Source: Pseudomonadales bacterium
GTDB lineage: Bacteria > Pseudomonadota > Gammaproteobacteria > Pseudomonadales > Azotimanducaceae
Length of the DNA: 64,000 bases
Direction: 5' to 3'
Assembly (NCBI GenBank): GCA_012103505.1
Contig: WLWP01000001.1
Location: forward strand, 4,154,001 to 4,218,000
The notes under the pieces were generated by a model that worked only from the letters and a program-made list of their open reading frames with translations, was not told the origin of the DNA and ran no database searches. The position numbers and the translations under genes were made by a program. Position 1 is the stretch's first letter, and each line of letters starts with the position of its first letter. This document shows positions 7,790 to 16,657 of this stretch, piece after piece.

Positions 7790-8152
7790 ATGCGCTCGCG
7801 TTCGATTCTGATTGTGACGTTGATGACTTTGTTGGCCGCTGCCTGCGCTAGCCAAAATCGACCAGCCCTCTTAGTGAGCGGTAGCGGCCCCATTTATCCG
7901 ATTGAAGCGAAAGAGCAAGGCATTGAAGGTGCAGTCACTGTGCGTTATGACATCCAACTGGATGGTAGCGTCACCAATTTAGTGATCGTCTCTAGTGAGC
8001 CAGGTGCGGTTTTTGATGAAGCGGCATTGACTGCGGTGAGAAGTTGGCGATTTAACCCTAAGATTGTTGATGGACAAGCCGTCTCGTCGCGCCAACAACA
8101 AAGCACTGTCGGATTTAGGTTGGATGGAGCGGAAAGATATGACAGATACTAA
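7790..8152 (+). CDS. Lipoprotein with TonB C-terminal domain
   Basis: 120 residues. The N-terminus MRSRSILIVTLMTLLAAACA is a lipoprotein signal with a Cys near residue 19. Residues 35-115 match the TonB_C fold: PIYPIEAKEQGIEGAVTVRYDIQLDGSVTN is split by the usual family glycine and valine pattern, then FDEAALTAVRSWRFNP. Such short proteins lack the TonB membrane anchor and proline arm, so this is not the energy transducer itself; the role is unknown. It starts 1 bp after the PhyH stop and overlaps the next gene by 14 bp. Confidence 0.8.
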   Translation: MRSRSILIVTLMTLLAAACASQNRPALLVSGSGPIYPIEAKEQGIEGAVTVRYDIQLDGSVTNLVIVSSEPGAVFDEAALTAVRSWRFNPKIVDGQAVSSRQQQSTVGFRLDGAERYDRY

Positions 8153-8750
8153 GTCATTAACTCCCTATAAATGGCTGGTTTTGGGTTCGTGCGTTGCTAT
8201 GTTAGCTCTTAGCTATCTTGCCATGCCAACTTACGAAGAGATCGGTGACGAAATCGGTTACATGCTACGAGTCACGGCGCGGATCGCTTTTCTATTCCTG
8301 ATGCTTGCGTACATTGCCCGCCCGGTGAGGATGCTTCTGGGCAACGTTAGCTCCTTGCGGACAGGAGTGCGCCAGTACATGAAACATCGGCGCTTCTTGG
8401 GCCTAGCGATGGCCATCGCTCACACGGTCCATGCCGGTTACATCGCATCACTGCAATTGGTCTTGGGCCAGGAACTAGGTATTGAAATACTAGTGTTAGG
8501 CGGTGGTGCCCTTGTGTTCATGTGGTTGATGGCGGCGACATCGAACGGCCCTAGTGTTGACTTACTTGGTAAGAATTGGCGGCGACTGCACTTGTTTGGT
8601 CTGCACTACCTCTGGTTAGTTTTTGTGTACACATTCGCAGGTCGGATAGCGGAAGATCCCTGGTACATAGTAGCTGTCGTCGCTGGTGTCCTAGGATTGT
8701 TGCTTCGATCTTGGGTTTATTGGTCTGTTCGTTCCAAACGTGCAAGGTAG
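8139..8750 (+). CDS. Ferric reductase-like transmembrane protein
   Basis: 203 residues from the ATG at 8139, preceded by GGAAAG. Five to six hydrophobic helices are visible with conserved histidines in HRRFLGLAMAIAHTVHAGY and RRLHLFGLHYLWLVFVYTF, the pattern of haem-binding ferric-reductase-like domains such as MsrQ. It lacks an FAD/NAD domain, so electrons would come from a partner or the quinone pool. No MsrP is present in the window, so an MsrQ role is not supported. Its 3' end overlaps the convergent thioesterase gene by 34 bp. Confidence 0.7.
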   Translation: MTDTKSLTPYKWLVLGSCVAMLALSYLAMPTYEEIGDEIGYMLRVTARIAFLFLMLAYIARPVRMLLGNVSSLRTGVRQYMKHRRFLGLAMAIAHTVHAGYIASLQLVLGQELGIEILVLGGGALVFMWLMAATSNGPSVDLLGKNWRRLHLFGLHYLWLVFVYTFAGRIAEDPWYIVAVVAGVLGLLLRSWVYWSVRSKRAR

Positions 8751-9178
8751 TCGCCACTGAATTGGCTCGCAGTGCCATCCACAGTTTGTACTGTTGTTCC
8801 AATCGTGAGTCTCGTCTTACCTTGTTCTGCCAGTTCATCAATGTGATTCGTAAGCTTCGAAAAGTCTGAAACGGCGACGATATCCTCATTGACGGTCTTC
8901 GCGAAATCGATGTCGCCGTGCGCGTGGATAATTGATGCGCTCAACCCCGCGCTTTCTATTTCTAGGTATAGAACACCCCAAGCTGTCATTGCCTCAATTG
9001 CATAGAGGCTTCCGGCAAAAGCTGTATTGTGAATATTGGTATTAGGCGTCAAAGGGGCGCGCGTGGTTAACACGTGGTCAGAAAAAGAAACGACTTCCAA
9101 TCCCATTGCTTTAGAGAGTGGGAAGTTTCGGTGCCAGAGAGATTGCAGTTCTCGGCAGAGGTCTTCAGAGTTGGCCAT
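8717..9178 (-). CDS. YiiD C-terminal-type hotdog thioesterase
   Basis: 153 residues. The pattern FPLSKAMGLEVVSF, APLTPNTNIHNTAFAGSLY, MTAWGVLYLEIE matches the YiiD_C domain, a hotdog-fold putative acyl thioesterase often fused to GNAT in E. coli YiiD; here it stands alone. The HNTAFAGSLY segment lies on the central helix. Substrate unknown. Convergent with the ferric-reductase-like gene (34-bp overlap). Confidence 0.8.
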   Translation of the reverse strand: MANSEDLCRELQSLWHRNFPLSKAMGLEVVSFSDHVLTTRAPLTPNTNIHNTAFAGSLYAIEAMTAWGVLYLEIESAGLSASIIHAHGDIDFAKTVNEDIVAVSDFSKLTNHIDELAEQGKTRLTIGTTVQTVDGTASQFSGDYLARLERTDQ

Positions 9179-9213
9179 CAGAGTGAGTTAGATTCCGTTG
9201 GGGTGATAAGACA

Positions 9214-9483
9214 ATGATCGGTGTGAACATGGTTGATTCGAACGTGTACGAGGTTGTTGTCGAAGGTGATCAAGAGACAACCCATCGAGTACATATGAGC
9301 CAAGAGTATTATCGGGACCTGTGCGGGGCTACGGTAACCCATGAGTTTGTGCTCATCTCCGCTTTTCGTTTCCTGTTAGAAAGGGAGCCGAACACCGCAA
9401 TTCTGGCGGAGTTCGACGTCCAAGACATCAATCGTTACTTCCCTGAATTCGAAGAAGACATCAAAGACCGATTGAATCGATAG
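9214..9483 (+). CDS. Conserved hypothetical protein, acidic
   Basis: 89 residues, acidic (VVEGDQETTHRVHMSQEYYRDLC ... FEEDIKDRLNR read in parts). No domain recognised. GGGGTG 8 bases upstream supports the ATG at 9214; a second ATG at 9229 is possible. It stands between divergent thioesterase and convergent nitroreductase genes and appears to be a single transcription unit. Confidence 0.6.
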   Translation: MIGVNMVDSNVYEVVVEGDQETTHRVHMSQEYYRDLCGATVTHEFVLISAFRFLLEREPNTAILAEFDVQDINRYFPEFEEDIKDRLNR

Positions 9484-9486
9484 AGG

Positions 9487-10125
9487 CTACCATTGATTCC
9501 AGTGCGTGATTCCTGCGACGGGATCACGTGTCGCTCGTTTGAAATCGGTCCCGATCGTGTGGGCGACAGGCAGAAGTGCGACCTGTTGTATGTCTTGCGG
9601 TATACCCAAAAGATCTTGGGCTTCTTGTTCGCACGCCAAATGTAGAGTGGTGAGCGCCGTGCCTAGACCGCGCGAGCGAGCCGCAAGCTGGAAGCTCCAG
9701 ATGGCTGGGTAGATAGATCCAAATAAACCTGACAGCGCTGCCGCTGGCACGGGTCCTTTGGGGCGTCCTTGGATGCAAGGAATAAGATGCACGGGCACTT
9801 CATGCAAATGCTCCATCAGGTAGGTTGCAGAGCTGAACACACGTTGTGTTTGTGCATGTCCCGCCTCGTCTGCTTGCTTGCCCGCCTCTGTAAGATAGCC
9901 TTCAGCGCTCTTGCGATACATATCGGCCAGCGCTTTGCGCTTATCGGCGTCGTCTACCACGAGCCAACACCATCCTTGAGAGTTACCCCCTGTCGGCGCC
10001 TGGATTGCTAGCTCAAGACATTCGTCGATGAGTTCTCGAGAAACCGGCTTAGTAAGATCTAGACGCTTGCGCACGGCCCGAGTTGTGGATAACAGTTCGT
10101 CCGTCTGTGAAAGATCGAATTGCAT
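9487..10125 (-). CDS. Nitroreductase family protein (FMN-dependent oxidoreductase)
   Basis: 212 residues. The N-terminal TTRAVRKRLDLTKPVSRELI and APTGGNSQGWCWLVVDD match the FMN-phosphate-binding start of nitroreductases; the SIYPAIWSFQLAARSRGLGTALTTL helix and the C-terminal LPVAHTIG segment also fit. Such enzymes reduce nitro compounds, quinones or enones using NAD(P)H. The family usually works as a homodimer. It faces the hypothetical gene tail-to-tail and the M20 peptidase head-to-head. Confidence 0.88.
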   Translation of the reverse strand: MQFDLSQTDELLSTTRAVRKRLDLTKPVSRELIDECLELAIQAPTGGNSQGWCWLVVDDADKRKALADMYRKSAEGYLTEAGKQADEAGHAQTQRVFSSATYLMEHLHEVPVHLIPCIQGRPKGPVPAAALSGLFGSIYPAIWSFQLAARSRGLGTALTTLHLACEQEAQDLLGIPQDIQQVALLPVAHTIGTDFKRATRDPVAGITHWNQW

Positions 10126-10215
10126 GCTTTCTCCTCGTGAAAAAAATTGGGCGCCAAGTGTACTCTATCCTGCCGCGTGATTAAGCTAGGGGTCTTAACC
10201 GTCTCAAAGAGAAAG

Positions 10216-11523
10216 ATGAAAAACATACTCTTGTTTGCCGTAATGCTTGGCGTCCTTACCCTCAACTCAGCTCAGGCTGATCTGAGTGAGGCGATTGACG
10301 ATGAAGCGAACGAACTGGCGCAAAAGGTGGTTGCTTGGCGGCGGGATATTCATGAGCATCCGGAGCTTTCGAACCGTGAGTTCCGCACAAGCAAGCTGGT
10401 CGCGGAGCATCTTCAAGCTCTCGGTATTGAAGTACAAACTGATATCGCGCACACGGGTGTGGTTGGGATTCTAAAAGGCGGCAAGCCTGGCGGTGTCGTC
10501 GCGCTTCGTGCAGATATGGATGGCTTACCGGTTGTTGAAAAAACAGGCCTGCCCTTTGCGTCCACACAAACTTCAGAGTACGAGGGTAATACAGTTGGTG
10601 TTATGCATGCCTGTGGGCATGACAATCACGTGGCGATCTTAATGGCGGCAGCCGAGGTACTTGCCAGCATACGCGAGGAGATACCCGGGACGATCAAGTT
10701 TGTCTTCCAACCGGCAGAAGAAGGTGCACCCAAAGGTGAAGAGGGTGGTGCCAGCTTAATGATTGCGGAAGGCGTTTTGCAGGAACCGGCGCCATCGGCA
10801 ATTTTTGGCCTGCACATCGGCCAACATGGGGTTGCTGGAACCGCCAACTATAGACCGAATGGGTTTCTCGCCAGTGCCCAGCGTTTCGATATCGAGATAA
10901 AAGGCGTTCAAACACACGGTGCGCGGCCTTGGGCGGGCGTTGATCCAGTCGTGGTTGCTGCACAAATCATTAACTCCCTTCAAACTATCGTGTCGCGGCA
11001 AATTGATATCACGCGTGCACCGGCAGTTGTGACGGTTGGTTCAATTCATTCGGGCGTGCGCAACAATATTATTCCGGAGACAGCTAGCTTAAGTGGCACT
11101 ATACGGACGTTTGATCCAGATGTGCGGCTAGCAATCCATGAGAAGATTTATCGCATTGCCACCAATATCGGCGAGGCGCATAGCGCTCAGGTAACAGTGG
11201 ATATTGATCCAGGCGTGCCTGTGACCTTTAACGACGCCGAGCTAACGGAATCCATGGTACCGACCTTGCGACGGGTCTATGGCGCTGAGAATGTGTTCAT
11301 GAGTGGACGGATTACTGGGGCGGAGGATTTCTCTTTTTACCAGGAGCAGATCCCAGGTTTCTTTTTCTTTATTGGTGGTCGCCCTCCGGAGATTCCGCCA
11401 GGTCAGGCAATTCCAAATCACTCACCATATTTTTACGCTGATGAGGCGGCGCTTGTCCCTGGGGTGAAAGCGATGAGCCACTTGGCCGTTGACTATCTGG
11501 AGCAGATCAACACGGAACAGTGA
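10216..11523 (+). CDS. Exported M20 family amidohydrolase/carboxypeptidase
   Basis: 435 residues from the ATG at 10216. The first 21 residues (MKNILLFAVMLGVLTLNSAQA) are a signal peptide, so it should act in the periplasm. M20D metal and catalytic motifs are present: HEHPELSNREFRTS, ALRADMDGLPV, MHACGHDNH, QPAEEG, FGLHIG, and a C-terminal NHSPYF His. The family hydrolyses N-acyl amino acids, hippurate-like amides or indole-acetyl conjugates. The real substrate cannot be told from sequence. The open frame extends upstream to 10147 but lacks signal character there. Confidence 0.9.
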   Translation: MKNILLFAVMLGVLTLNSAQADLSEAIDDEANELAQKVVAWRRDIHEHPELSNREFRTSKLVAEHLQALGIEVQTDIAHTGVVGILKGGKPGGVVALRADMDGLPVVEKTGLPFASTQTSEYEGNTVGVMHACGHDNHVAILMAAAEVLASIREEIPGTIKFVFQPAEEGAPKGEEGGASLMIAEGVLQEPAPSAIFGLHIGQHGVAGTANYRPNGFLASAQRFDIEIKGVQTHGARPWAGVDPVVVAAQIINSLQTIVSRQIDITRAPAVVTVGSIHSGVRNNIIPETASLSGTIRTFDPDVRLAIHEKIYRIATNIGEAHSAQVTVDIDPGVPVTFNDAELTESMVPTLRRVYGAENVFMSGRITGAEDFSFYQEQIPGFFFFIGGRPPEIPPGQAIPNHSPYFYADEAALVPGVKAMSHLAVDYLEQINTEQ

Positions 11524-11531
11524 AGAGACGG

Positions 11532-12278
11532 TTACGCAGGACTGGTCGACGTTTTTTTGACAAGCCGCAAACCTTCACGGACGGATAGCCCGCTTAGATT
11601 GTCTTTGTACTTCTTGACGTAGCTGATAACCCAGTCGGGATCTGTTCGAGAATATTCGCGTAAAACCCATCCAATAGCTTTGCGAGCAAAAAAGTTGTCA
11701 TCACTGATTGAGCCTTGGATCGCATCATGCAAAAAATCCAAGTCTGTTTGGGTCTTAAACTTCAACTGGGCAAGGATTGCCGACCGTCGCACCCATAGGT
11801 CTGGATCTGTAATCCAATTTCGAAGGATCGGCTTGATCTCTTCTTCGTAGTCGCGGAGCAATGGCCCGACGTGGTTTATTGCCAGTGCGTCCACGTAATC
11901 CCACCAAGCGCCAGATTGAATCATATAGTGGAGTTGTGACAGACAATCAGGGTGAAGCCACTCTTTTTGCCAGCGAGGTATGGCGAGAAGCTCGATGGCT
12001 GCATGGCGCTCTTCGCGAAACCTAGCGTTGCGCCAGATAAGATCAGCTGTGGTTAACCACTCTGTTCGATCGGTTGGTGGGTTCTCTTTGTATACAGCTC
12101 GGCAAAACTTTCTGACCTCGGGCGCGGTAACACCAGCGAATGGCATTTCCGATTTCATATAGGCCTGTTGTTGTTTGGCGCGCTCGGGCTCACCGCGCGC
12201 GACTAATCCGGCGTGAATCTCGTTCGCGATCTGAGCCGAACGCCTAGTTTTGACCAAATCCGTCTCCATCTTCGACAA
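11532..12278 (-). CDS. DNA alkylation repair protein, AlkD-like
   Basis: 248 residues built of helical HEAT-like repeats. Motifs of the AlkD family are visible: AYMKSEMPFAGV near the start, WWDYVDALA, DPDLWVRRSAIL, FFARKAIGWVLREYSR. AlkD-type glycosylases remove positively charged N3/N7-alkylpurines without base flipping. Its start overlaps the end of the DUF924 gene by 35 bp, so it is translated from the same mRNA as DUF924 and the metallo-beta-lactamase-fold gene. Confidence 0.88.
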   Translation of the reverse strand: MSKMETDLVKTRRSAQIANEIHAGLVARGEPERAKQQQAYMKSEMPFAGVTAPEVRKFCRAVYKENPPTDRTEWLTTADLIWRNARFREERHAAIELLAIPRWQKEWLHPDCLSQLHYMIQSGAWWDYVDALAINHVGPLLRDYEEEIKPILRNWITDPDLWVRRSAILAQLKFKTQTDLDFLHDAIQGSISDDNFFARKAIGWVLREYSRTDPDWVISYVKKYKDNLSGLSVREGLRLVKKTSTSPA

Positions 12279-12855
12279 ACGCAGCCTCTGCGGTAGACGA
12301 GGTCCTACCTAGGGTGCTGTTGCGATGGGGGAAGCGGCCAAAGCGGACGACAATGTCCCGGTGCTGCTGTGCAAAACGGAGGCTGTTACCGGTTTGGCTG
12401 CGGAGGTGTTTGGGTGAGGAATCGCGCAAAGCCGTAAACAAGCCAACTGCGGTGTGTTGATCAAGGATCGACTCACTGTGCTCAAATGGCATATAAAAGA
12501 ATGCCCGTTCGTCTAATTCGAGTTGTTGGTCTGTGCCTTGCTCAATGCCGCGCTTCGCTGCCTCGAGAGCGTAACTGTCATAGGCGAACGCTTCTGGCCG
12601 GCCTCGGTAGATGTTCCGCGGCATTTGGTCACAAAGCACAATGTACGCGAGTTGGGCTCGAGGTTCTTCACTCCAACCGAGCTGCCCGCCTTCAACCTCT
12701 TGGAGCAAGCTGCCAAATTTTTGGGTACATTGTTGGTCAAATTCGACGGATGTCGCGAACCAGTTCTTTCGATGTGACTCGCTCGCGACGCCATCCGTCA
12801 GCTCCCCGAACCAAAATTCTAAGAGCTCAAGATAGCCACTCACAGCCCCCAGCAC
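12244..12855 (-). CDS. DUF924 family protein
   Basis: 203 residues with the DUF924 signatures: LEFWFGEL near the start, RAQLAYIVLCDQMPRNIYRG, RAFFYMPFEHSES, and RFGRFPHRNSTLGR at the C-terminus. The family folds as a TPR-like alpha solenoid and has no established reaction. It is in the middle of a three-gene overlapping operon. Confidence 0.88.
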   Translation of the reverse strand: MLGAVSGYLELLEFWFGELTDGVASESHRKNWFATSVEFDQQCTQKFGSLLQEVEGGQLGWSEEPRAQLAYIVLCDQMPRNIYRGRPEAFAYDSYALEAAKRGIEQGTDQQLELDERAFFYMPFEHSESILDQHTAVGLFTALRDSSPKHLRSQTGNSLRFAQQHRDIVVRFGRFPHRNSTLGRTSSTAEAAFVEDGDGFGQN

Positions 12856-13775
12856 TCTCCATCATTCGCGAACAACACATAACCATCATAGGCTTTAGCA
12901 ATGTGTTCGCGTGTTTGTGACTCTCGTCCGCGGGTACGGTTCATGCGGTGTCCCAACACCACCATACGAGCTTCTGCTTGTGCAGCGATCCGCCCAAGCT
13001 GGGATGGAAGGATGTGTAACTCACGCTGATTGCCACGAGAATTTTCTGGAATCGCATGATTGGCGACCAACGCGTCTGCCCCTTTTGCAAATTCAGGCAT
13101 CACGTTTTTGAGGTTGTTGAAATCGCCAGTGAATACAACTGAGGTTTCGCCGATATCCACACGCCACGCGATGGCAGGTACTTCAGCGTGGTTGACTGGG
13201 ATTGCTGAAAGTTTGAGTTCTTCGTTGCCGAATCGAGCCCAACGGCGTTTGCCGATGGAAGGCACGTTCCTCGCTCTGACCCGGTAACCGCCGCTCGATT
13301 TATGCGTTAGAAAGTCAGCTAAGTAGGAATAAGCGCCAGATGGACCGATCAGACGATCAACGAAAGTTTCAGTATCTGGGTACGCAGGATTACTACTGTC
13401 TGGACCGAAGATGACCAGGGGTTGTTCTCGATCGGCAAAGTAGGATCCTTTGATATAGCTAGGTAGATCAGCCGTATGGTCGGCATGCAGGTGGGTGTAC
13501 GCGATGGCATACAGATCCTCGAATTTTGCTTCTGCCTGGTCGAAGGCGACGGAGGAACCTGGACCAGTATCGATCAGCACACGGGCTTTGTTGTCGCTCC
13601 AGATCAGATAGCTGGTTCCAGCCTGGGTATCATCGAGTTCAGGACCACCCGCCCCGAGGATTTGGACCCAGACTCCAGTCTCACCGCAAATCTGGTCTGC
13701 TTGGGCGCCTACCGCGTATATCAAGCCAACGCACATAAAAACTGCGCGTAGTCCGTGTTGAATTTTAAGAGTCAT
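12840..13775 (-). CDS. Exported metallo-beta-lactamase-fold hydrolase
   Basis: 311 residues from the ATG at 13775; residues 1-26 (MTLKIQHGLRAVFMCVGLIY then AVGAQA) are a signal peptide. The di-metal motif THLHADHT is at residues 94-101, with later ligands HAEVP, FTGDF and LGHRMN. The overall pattern resembles RNase Z/arylsulfatase-like periplasmic MBL hydrolases. Substrate unknown. The frame extends upstream to 13955 but that part is low in protein character and overlaps the end of nadE. Confidence 0.85.
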   Translation of the reverse strand: MTLKIQHGLRAVFMCVGLIYAVGAQADQICGETGVWVQILGAGGPELDDTQAGTSYLIWSDNKARVLIDTGPGSSVAFDQAEAKFEDLYAIAYTHLHADHTADLPSYIKGSYFADREQPLVIFGPDSSNPAYPDTETFVDRLIGPSGAYSYLADFLTHKSSGGYRVRARNVPSIGKRRWARFGNEELKLSAIPVNHAEVPAIAWRVDIGETSVVFTGDFNNLKNVMPEFAKGADALVANHAIPENSRGNQRELHILPSQLGRIAAQAEARMVVLGHRMNRTRGRESQTREHIAKAYDGYVLFANDGECWGL

Positions 13776-13863
13776 AGTTGTTTCGCTCCTGTGTAGCTGT
13801 TTCAGAGCGGCAGTCTTGTGTTGATTGTTCTTATCATTTGTCGGCTCATTGTGAGCATGGCTT

Positions 13864-15786
13864 CTACAGTTTGTCCACTCGGACCAGAATTTGTTCCGCA
13901 GATGCTTCGTCGGGCATGCGCCAATCGCCACGAGGAGAAAGGCTGACACTGCCAACCTTTGGTCCTGGCGGCAGGGTCGTGCGTTTGAACTGTTGGGTGA
14001 AAAAACGCTGAAAAAACTGTCCGAGCCAACGCTTGATCACTTCACTTGTGTACTCACCTTCAAAGGCGATCTCAGCCAAATAAAAAATCTTCTCGGGAGC
14101 TGCGCCATGGCGCAAATAGTGATAGAGGAAAAAATCATGTAACTCATAAGGCCCGACGATGTCTTCGGTTTTCTGGCTGATCTCCCCTTCAGTGGGTGGG
14201 ATTAACTCTGGGGAGATAGGCGTATCTAGGACATCTCCGAGTACTTTGGCTAGATCTGCATTGGCGCGATGTTCTGCATACCAACGGACAAGATAGGCCA
14301 TCATTGTTTTTGGCACGCTGGCGTTAACATTGTAGCTCGCCATGTGATCGGCGTTGTAAGTACACCAACCAAGTGCCAGTTCACTCAGATCGCCAGTACC
14401 CACAACGATGCCGTTTACTTTGTTAGCGTAGTTAAAAAGGATTTGAGTCCGTTCACGGGCTTGTGCGTTTTCAAACACGACGTCGTGTTCTCCGCCGTGC
14501 TTTAGGTCTTTGAGGTGTTGCGACACCGCGGCGTCAATGGAAATTTCGGTAATTTCAGCCCCTACCGCGGCAGTGAGCCGCTGCGCATTTGCGAAAGTTT
14601 TCTCGGTGGTGCCAGGCCCAGGCATGGTGATGGCGCATAGCTGTGTATTCGGTACAGCAAGCTTTGCCAGCGTGTCCAAACAAACGAGGTAGGCAAGAGT
14701 TGAGTCCAGCCCTCCTGATAGGCCTATGACTAAACGTTCCGCACCGGCTGCGCGAACCCGCCGAGCAAGCCCGGTTGCTTGGATACTTAAAATTTCCTGT
14801 GCACGTGCTGCAAATTCATGTTCATCCGTTGGGACGAACGGGTGTTTCGCCACAGGACGATCGAGTTGGAAAGAGACTGGCGTAATGGGATTGGCAATTG
14901 TCGTCATTCGATAATGATGCGCACGATCGGCGTTGCTGAAACTACTATTCTGGCGTCTGTCGTGTTGGAGAGTGTGGAGGTCAATTTCCGCGATCACGGT
15001 CTGGCCGTCTAAGTTAAAGCGCTCAGACTCAGCCAGAAGGTGGCCATTCTCTGCGATCAAGCAGTGCCCACCAAAGACGACGTCCTTGGTTGACTCGGTC
15101 GGACCCGCGCTGGCATAGGCGTAGGCACATAGGTTGCGAGCACTGGCCATACGCACAAGGTCTCGTCGATAGTCAGCCTTCGCTATGAGTTCGTTGCTAG
15201 CACTTGGATTCAAAATAAGGTTTGCACCGGCTAGAGCCGCGTTAGTACTCGGCGGGACTGGCGCCCACAAGTCTTCACAGACTTCGATGCCTACCGAACA
15301 CTCGCCGAACCTAAAAAGCTGATCACAGCGACATTGGAACTGTCCAAGTTCGGAGTCGATGATGGTTTCGTTTATCTGCGCCCCTGGTGTAAACCAACGT
15401 AGGTCATAGAACTCTCCGTAGTTGGGGTGGACAGATTTCGGCACCATGCCCAGGACGCGTCCGTCGCCGATCGCGACGGCACAATTCAACAGACGTCCAT
15501 CCCGCAGTTGCCATGGTGCGCCGACCACCAGTAGTGGCAAAGGGTTTTGTGCGGCGAGAGTAGCAAGTCCCGCTCGCGTGTCAGTAAGCAACGTTTCGGA
15601 GAAAAACAGATCCTCAGCTGAATACCCGCTGAGACAGAGTTCCGGTGCAACAGCGACACTCACACCCTGTGATTGCAGTTCAGCTGCAAGCTTTAGAATC
15701 GCGACCGCATTGGCGGCGGGTTGTGCAATTTGGACGTCGGTTGAGAAACTAGCAACGCGCACAAAGCCATGTTTTTCAGCGCTCAT
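13864..15786 (-). CDS. nadE: Glutamine-dependent NAD+ synthetase
   Basis: 640 residues with two domains. Residues 1-290 are a nitrilase-like glutaminase: Glu in APELCLSGYS (about 49), Lys in MVPKSVHPNYGEFY, Cys in VGIEVCEDLWAP. Residues about 320-640 are the synthetase: the ATP pyrophosphatase loop GLSGGLDST (about 355), GTGDLSELALGWCTY and YNVNASVPKT. It makes NAD+ from deamido-NAD+, ATP and glutamine. The length is a little under the approximately 680 of the long bacterial type. Monocistronic by spacing. Confidence 0.93.
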   Translation of the reverse strand: MSAEKHGFVRVASFSTDVQIAQPAANAVAILKLAAELQSQGVSVAVAPELCLSGYSAEDLFFSETLLTDTRAGLATLAAQNPLPLLVVGAPWQLRDGRLLNCAVAIGDGRVLGMVPKSVHPNYGEFYDLRWFTPGAQINETIIDSELGQFQCRCDQLFRFGECSVGIEVCEDLWAPVPPSTNAALAGANLILNPSASNELIAKADYRRDLVRMASARNLCAYAYASAGPTESTKDVVFGGHCLIAENGHLLAESERFNLDGQTVIAEIDLHTLQHDRRQNSSFSNADRAHHYRMTTIANPITPVSFQLDRPVAKHPFVPTDEHEFAARAQEILSIQATGLARRVRAAGAERLVIGLSGGLDSTLAYLVCLDTLAKLAVPNTQLCAITMPGPGTTEKTFANAQRLTAAVGAEITEISIDAAVSQHLKDLKHGGEHDVVFENAQARERTQILFNYANKVNGIVVGTGDLSELALGWCTYNADHMASYNVNASVPKTMMAYLVRWYAEHRANADLAKVLGDVLDTPISPELIPPTEGEISQKTEDIVGPYELHDFFLYHYLRHGAAPEKIFYLAEIAFEGEYTSEVIKRWLGQFFQRFFTQQFKRTTLPPGPKVGSVSLSPRGDWRMPDEASAEQILVRVDKL

Positions 15787-15844
15787 GTATCATCGACAAG
15801 CGGTTAGTTAAGACCGACCCAGCATACCATTTAAAAGCGTATGG

Positions 15845-16657
15845 CTAGTGGCTGGCGAGGAACGTTTGGATCAGGGTACTGAGTTCCTCGGCCACCGCAT
15901 CGAAGGAAATATCACCAGCTGCTGGATCAGGCAAGCCCCAATGAATTCGGTCTGCTTTGCCTGGAAGCATAGGGCATGTCTCTGCTGCGGCACTGTCACA
16001 TAGTGTAATTACCCAAGTAATGTCTGGTCCGGTAGTGAACTCATCCCAAGACTTGCTGCGAAACGCCGTCGGTTCGTAACCTTGTTTTGAGAGCCAGGTA
16101 GCTGCGCCTGAATTGATCGCACCTGTCGGTTGACTCCCAGCACTGTAGGCGCGGATCCCACCGGTAGACATACGATTAGTGAGTGCTTCGGCGAGGATAG
16201 ATCTCGCGGAGTTACCCGTGCAGAGAAATAGGATGTTCCTACTGGGTTGGGACCCCCATGCAACAGGCTCTCGCGTGTCGGCTGTGAATCTCGGTAAGTT
16301 GTCTGATAGCTCATAACCTGCAACGTGCTCATCGTAAAAGACGTGTTTGGACGCTCGATAGCGTGCCGGGTCGTCATAGATACCTAGATACAAGTGAATC
16401 TCTTCGCGGTGTACTGGTCGGTAGTGGATCGCTGATCCACAGTTTGGACAGAACGCACGGAAGATTCCTGGCGAACTTTCGTACTCTTGAGGCGAAGTGT
16501 TCGGGTAGCGGACACAACTGTCTTCGTACCCTACGAAAGTTGCTGGGATTGAACCGGTTTGGCGGCGACAAGATTCGCAGTGACAGTGAGCGACCCAGAG
16601 AGGCTGACCGACGACTGCGAAAGTTACTGCTCCGCAGAGACAGCGTCCGTCGGTCAT
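15845..16657 (-). CDS. GFA-like zinc domain fused to thioredoxin-type arsenate reductase (ArsC)
   Basis: 270 residues with two domains. Residues 1-135 are a GFA/DUF636 domain: zinc cysteines at C6/C8, C25/C27/C30 and C70/C73 (CHCESCRRQTGS, FCPNCGSAIHYR). Residues 140-270 are a low-molecular-weight-phosphatase-type ArsC: the P-loop FLCTGNSARS (C146, R152) and the resolving pair in TLCDSAAAETCP (C220, C228). All cysteines of the thiol relay are present, so arsenate reduction is plausible. The start ATG at 16657 overlaps the stop of the MOSC gene by one base (TAATG). No arsB, arsR or acr3 is nearby. The fused arrangement is unusual. Confidence 0.85.
   Translation of the reverse strand: MTDGRCLCGAVTFAVVGQPLWVAHCHCESCRRQTGSIPATFVGYEDSCVRYPNTSPQEYESSPGIFRAFCPNCGSAIHYRPVHREEIHLYLGIYDDPARYRASKHVFYDEHVAGYELSDNLPRFTADTREPVAWGSQPSRNILFLCTGNSARSILAEALTNRMSTGGIRAYSAGSQPTGAINSGAATWLSKQGYEPTAFRSKSWDEFTTGPDITWVITLCDSAAAETCPMLPGKADRIHWGLPDPAAGDISFDAVAEELSTLIQTFLASH

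Noticed and set aside
15845-16657. Arsenic resistance operon
   Set aside because: Only the ArsC-like domain is present; no arsR, arsB, acr3 or arsH occurs nearby.
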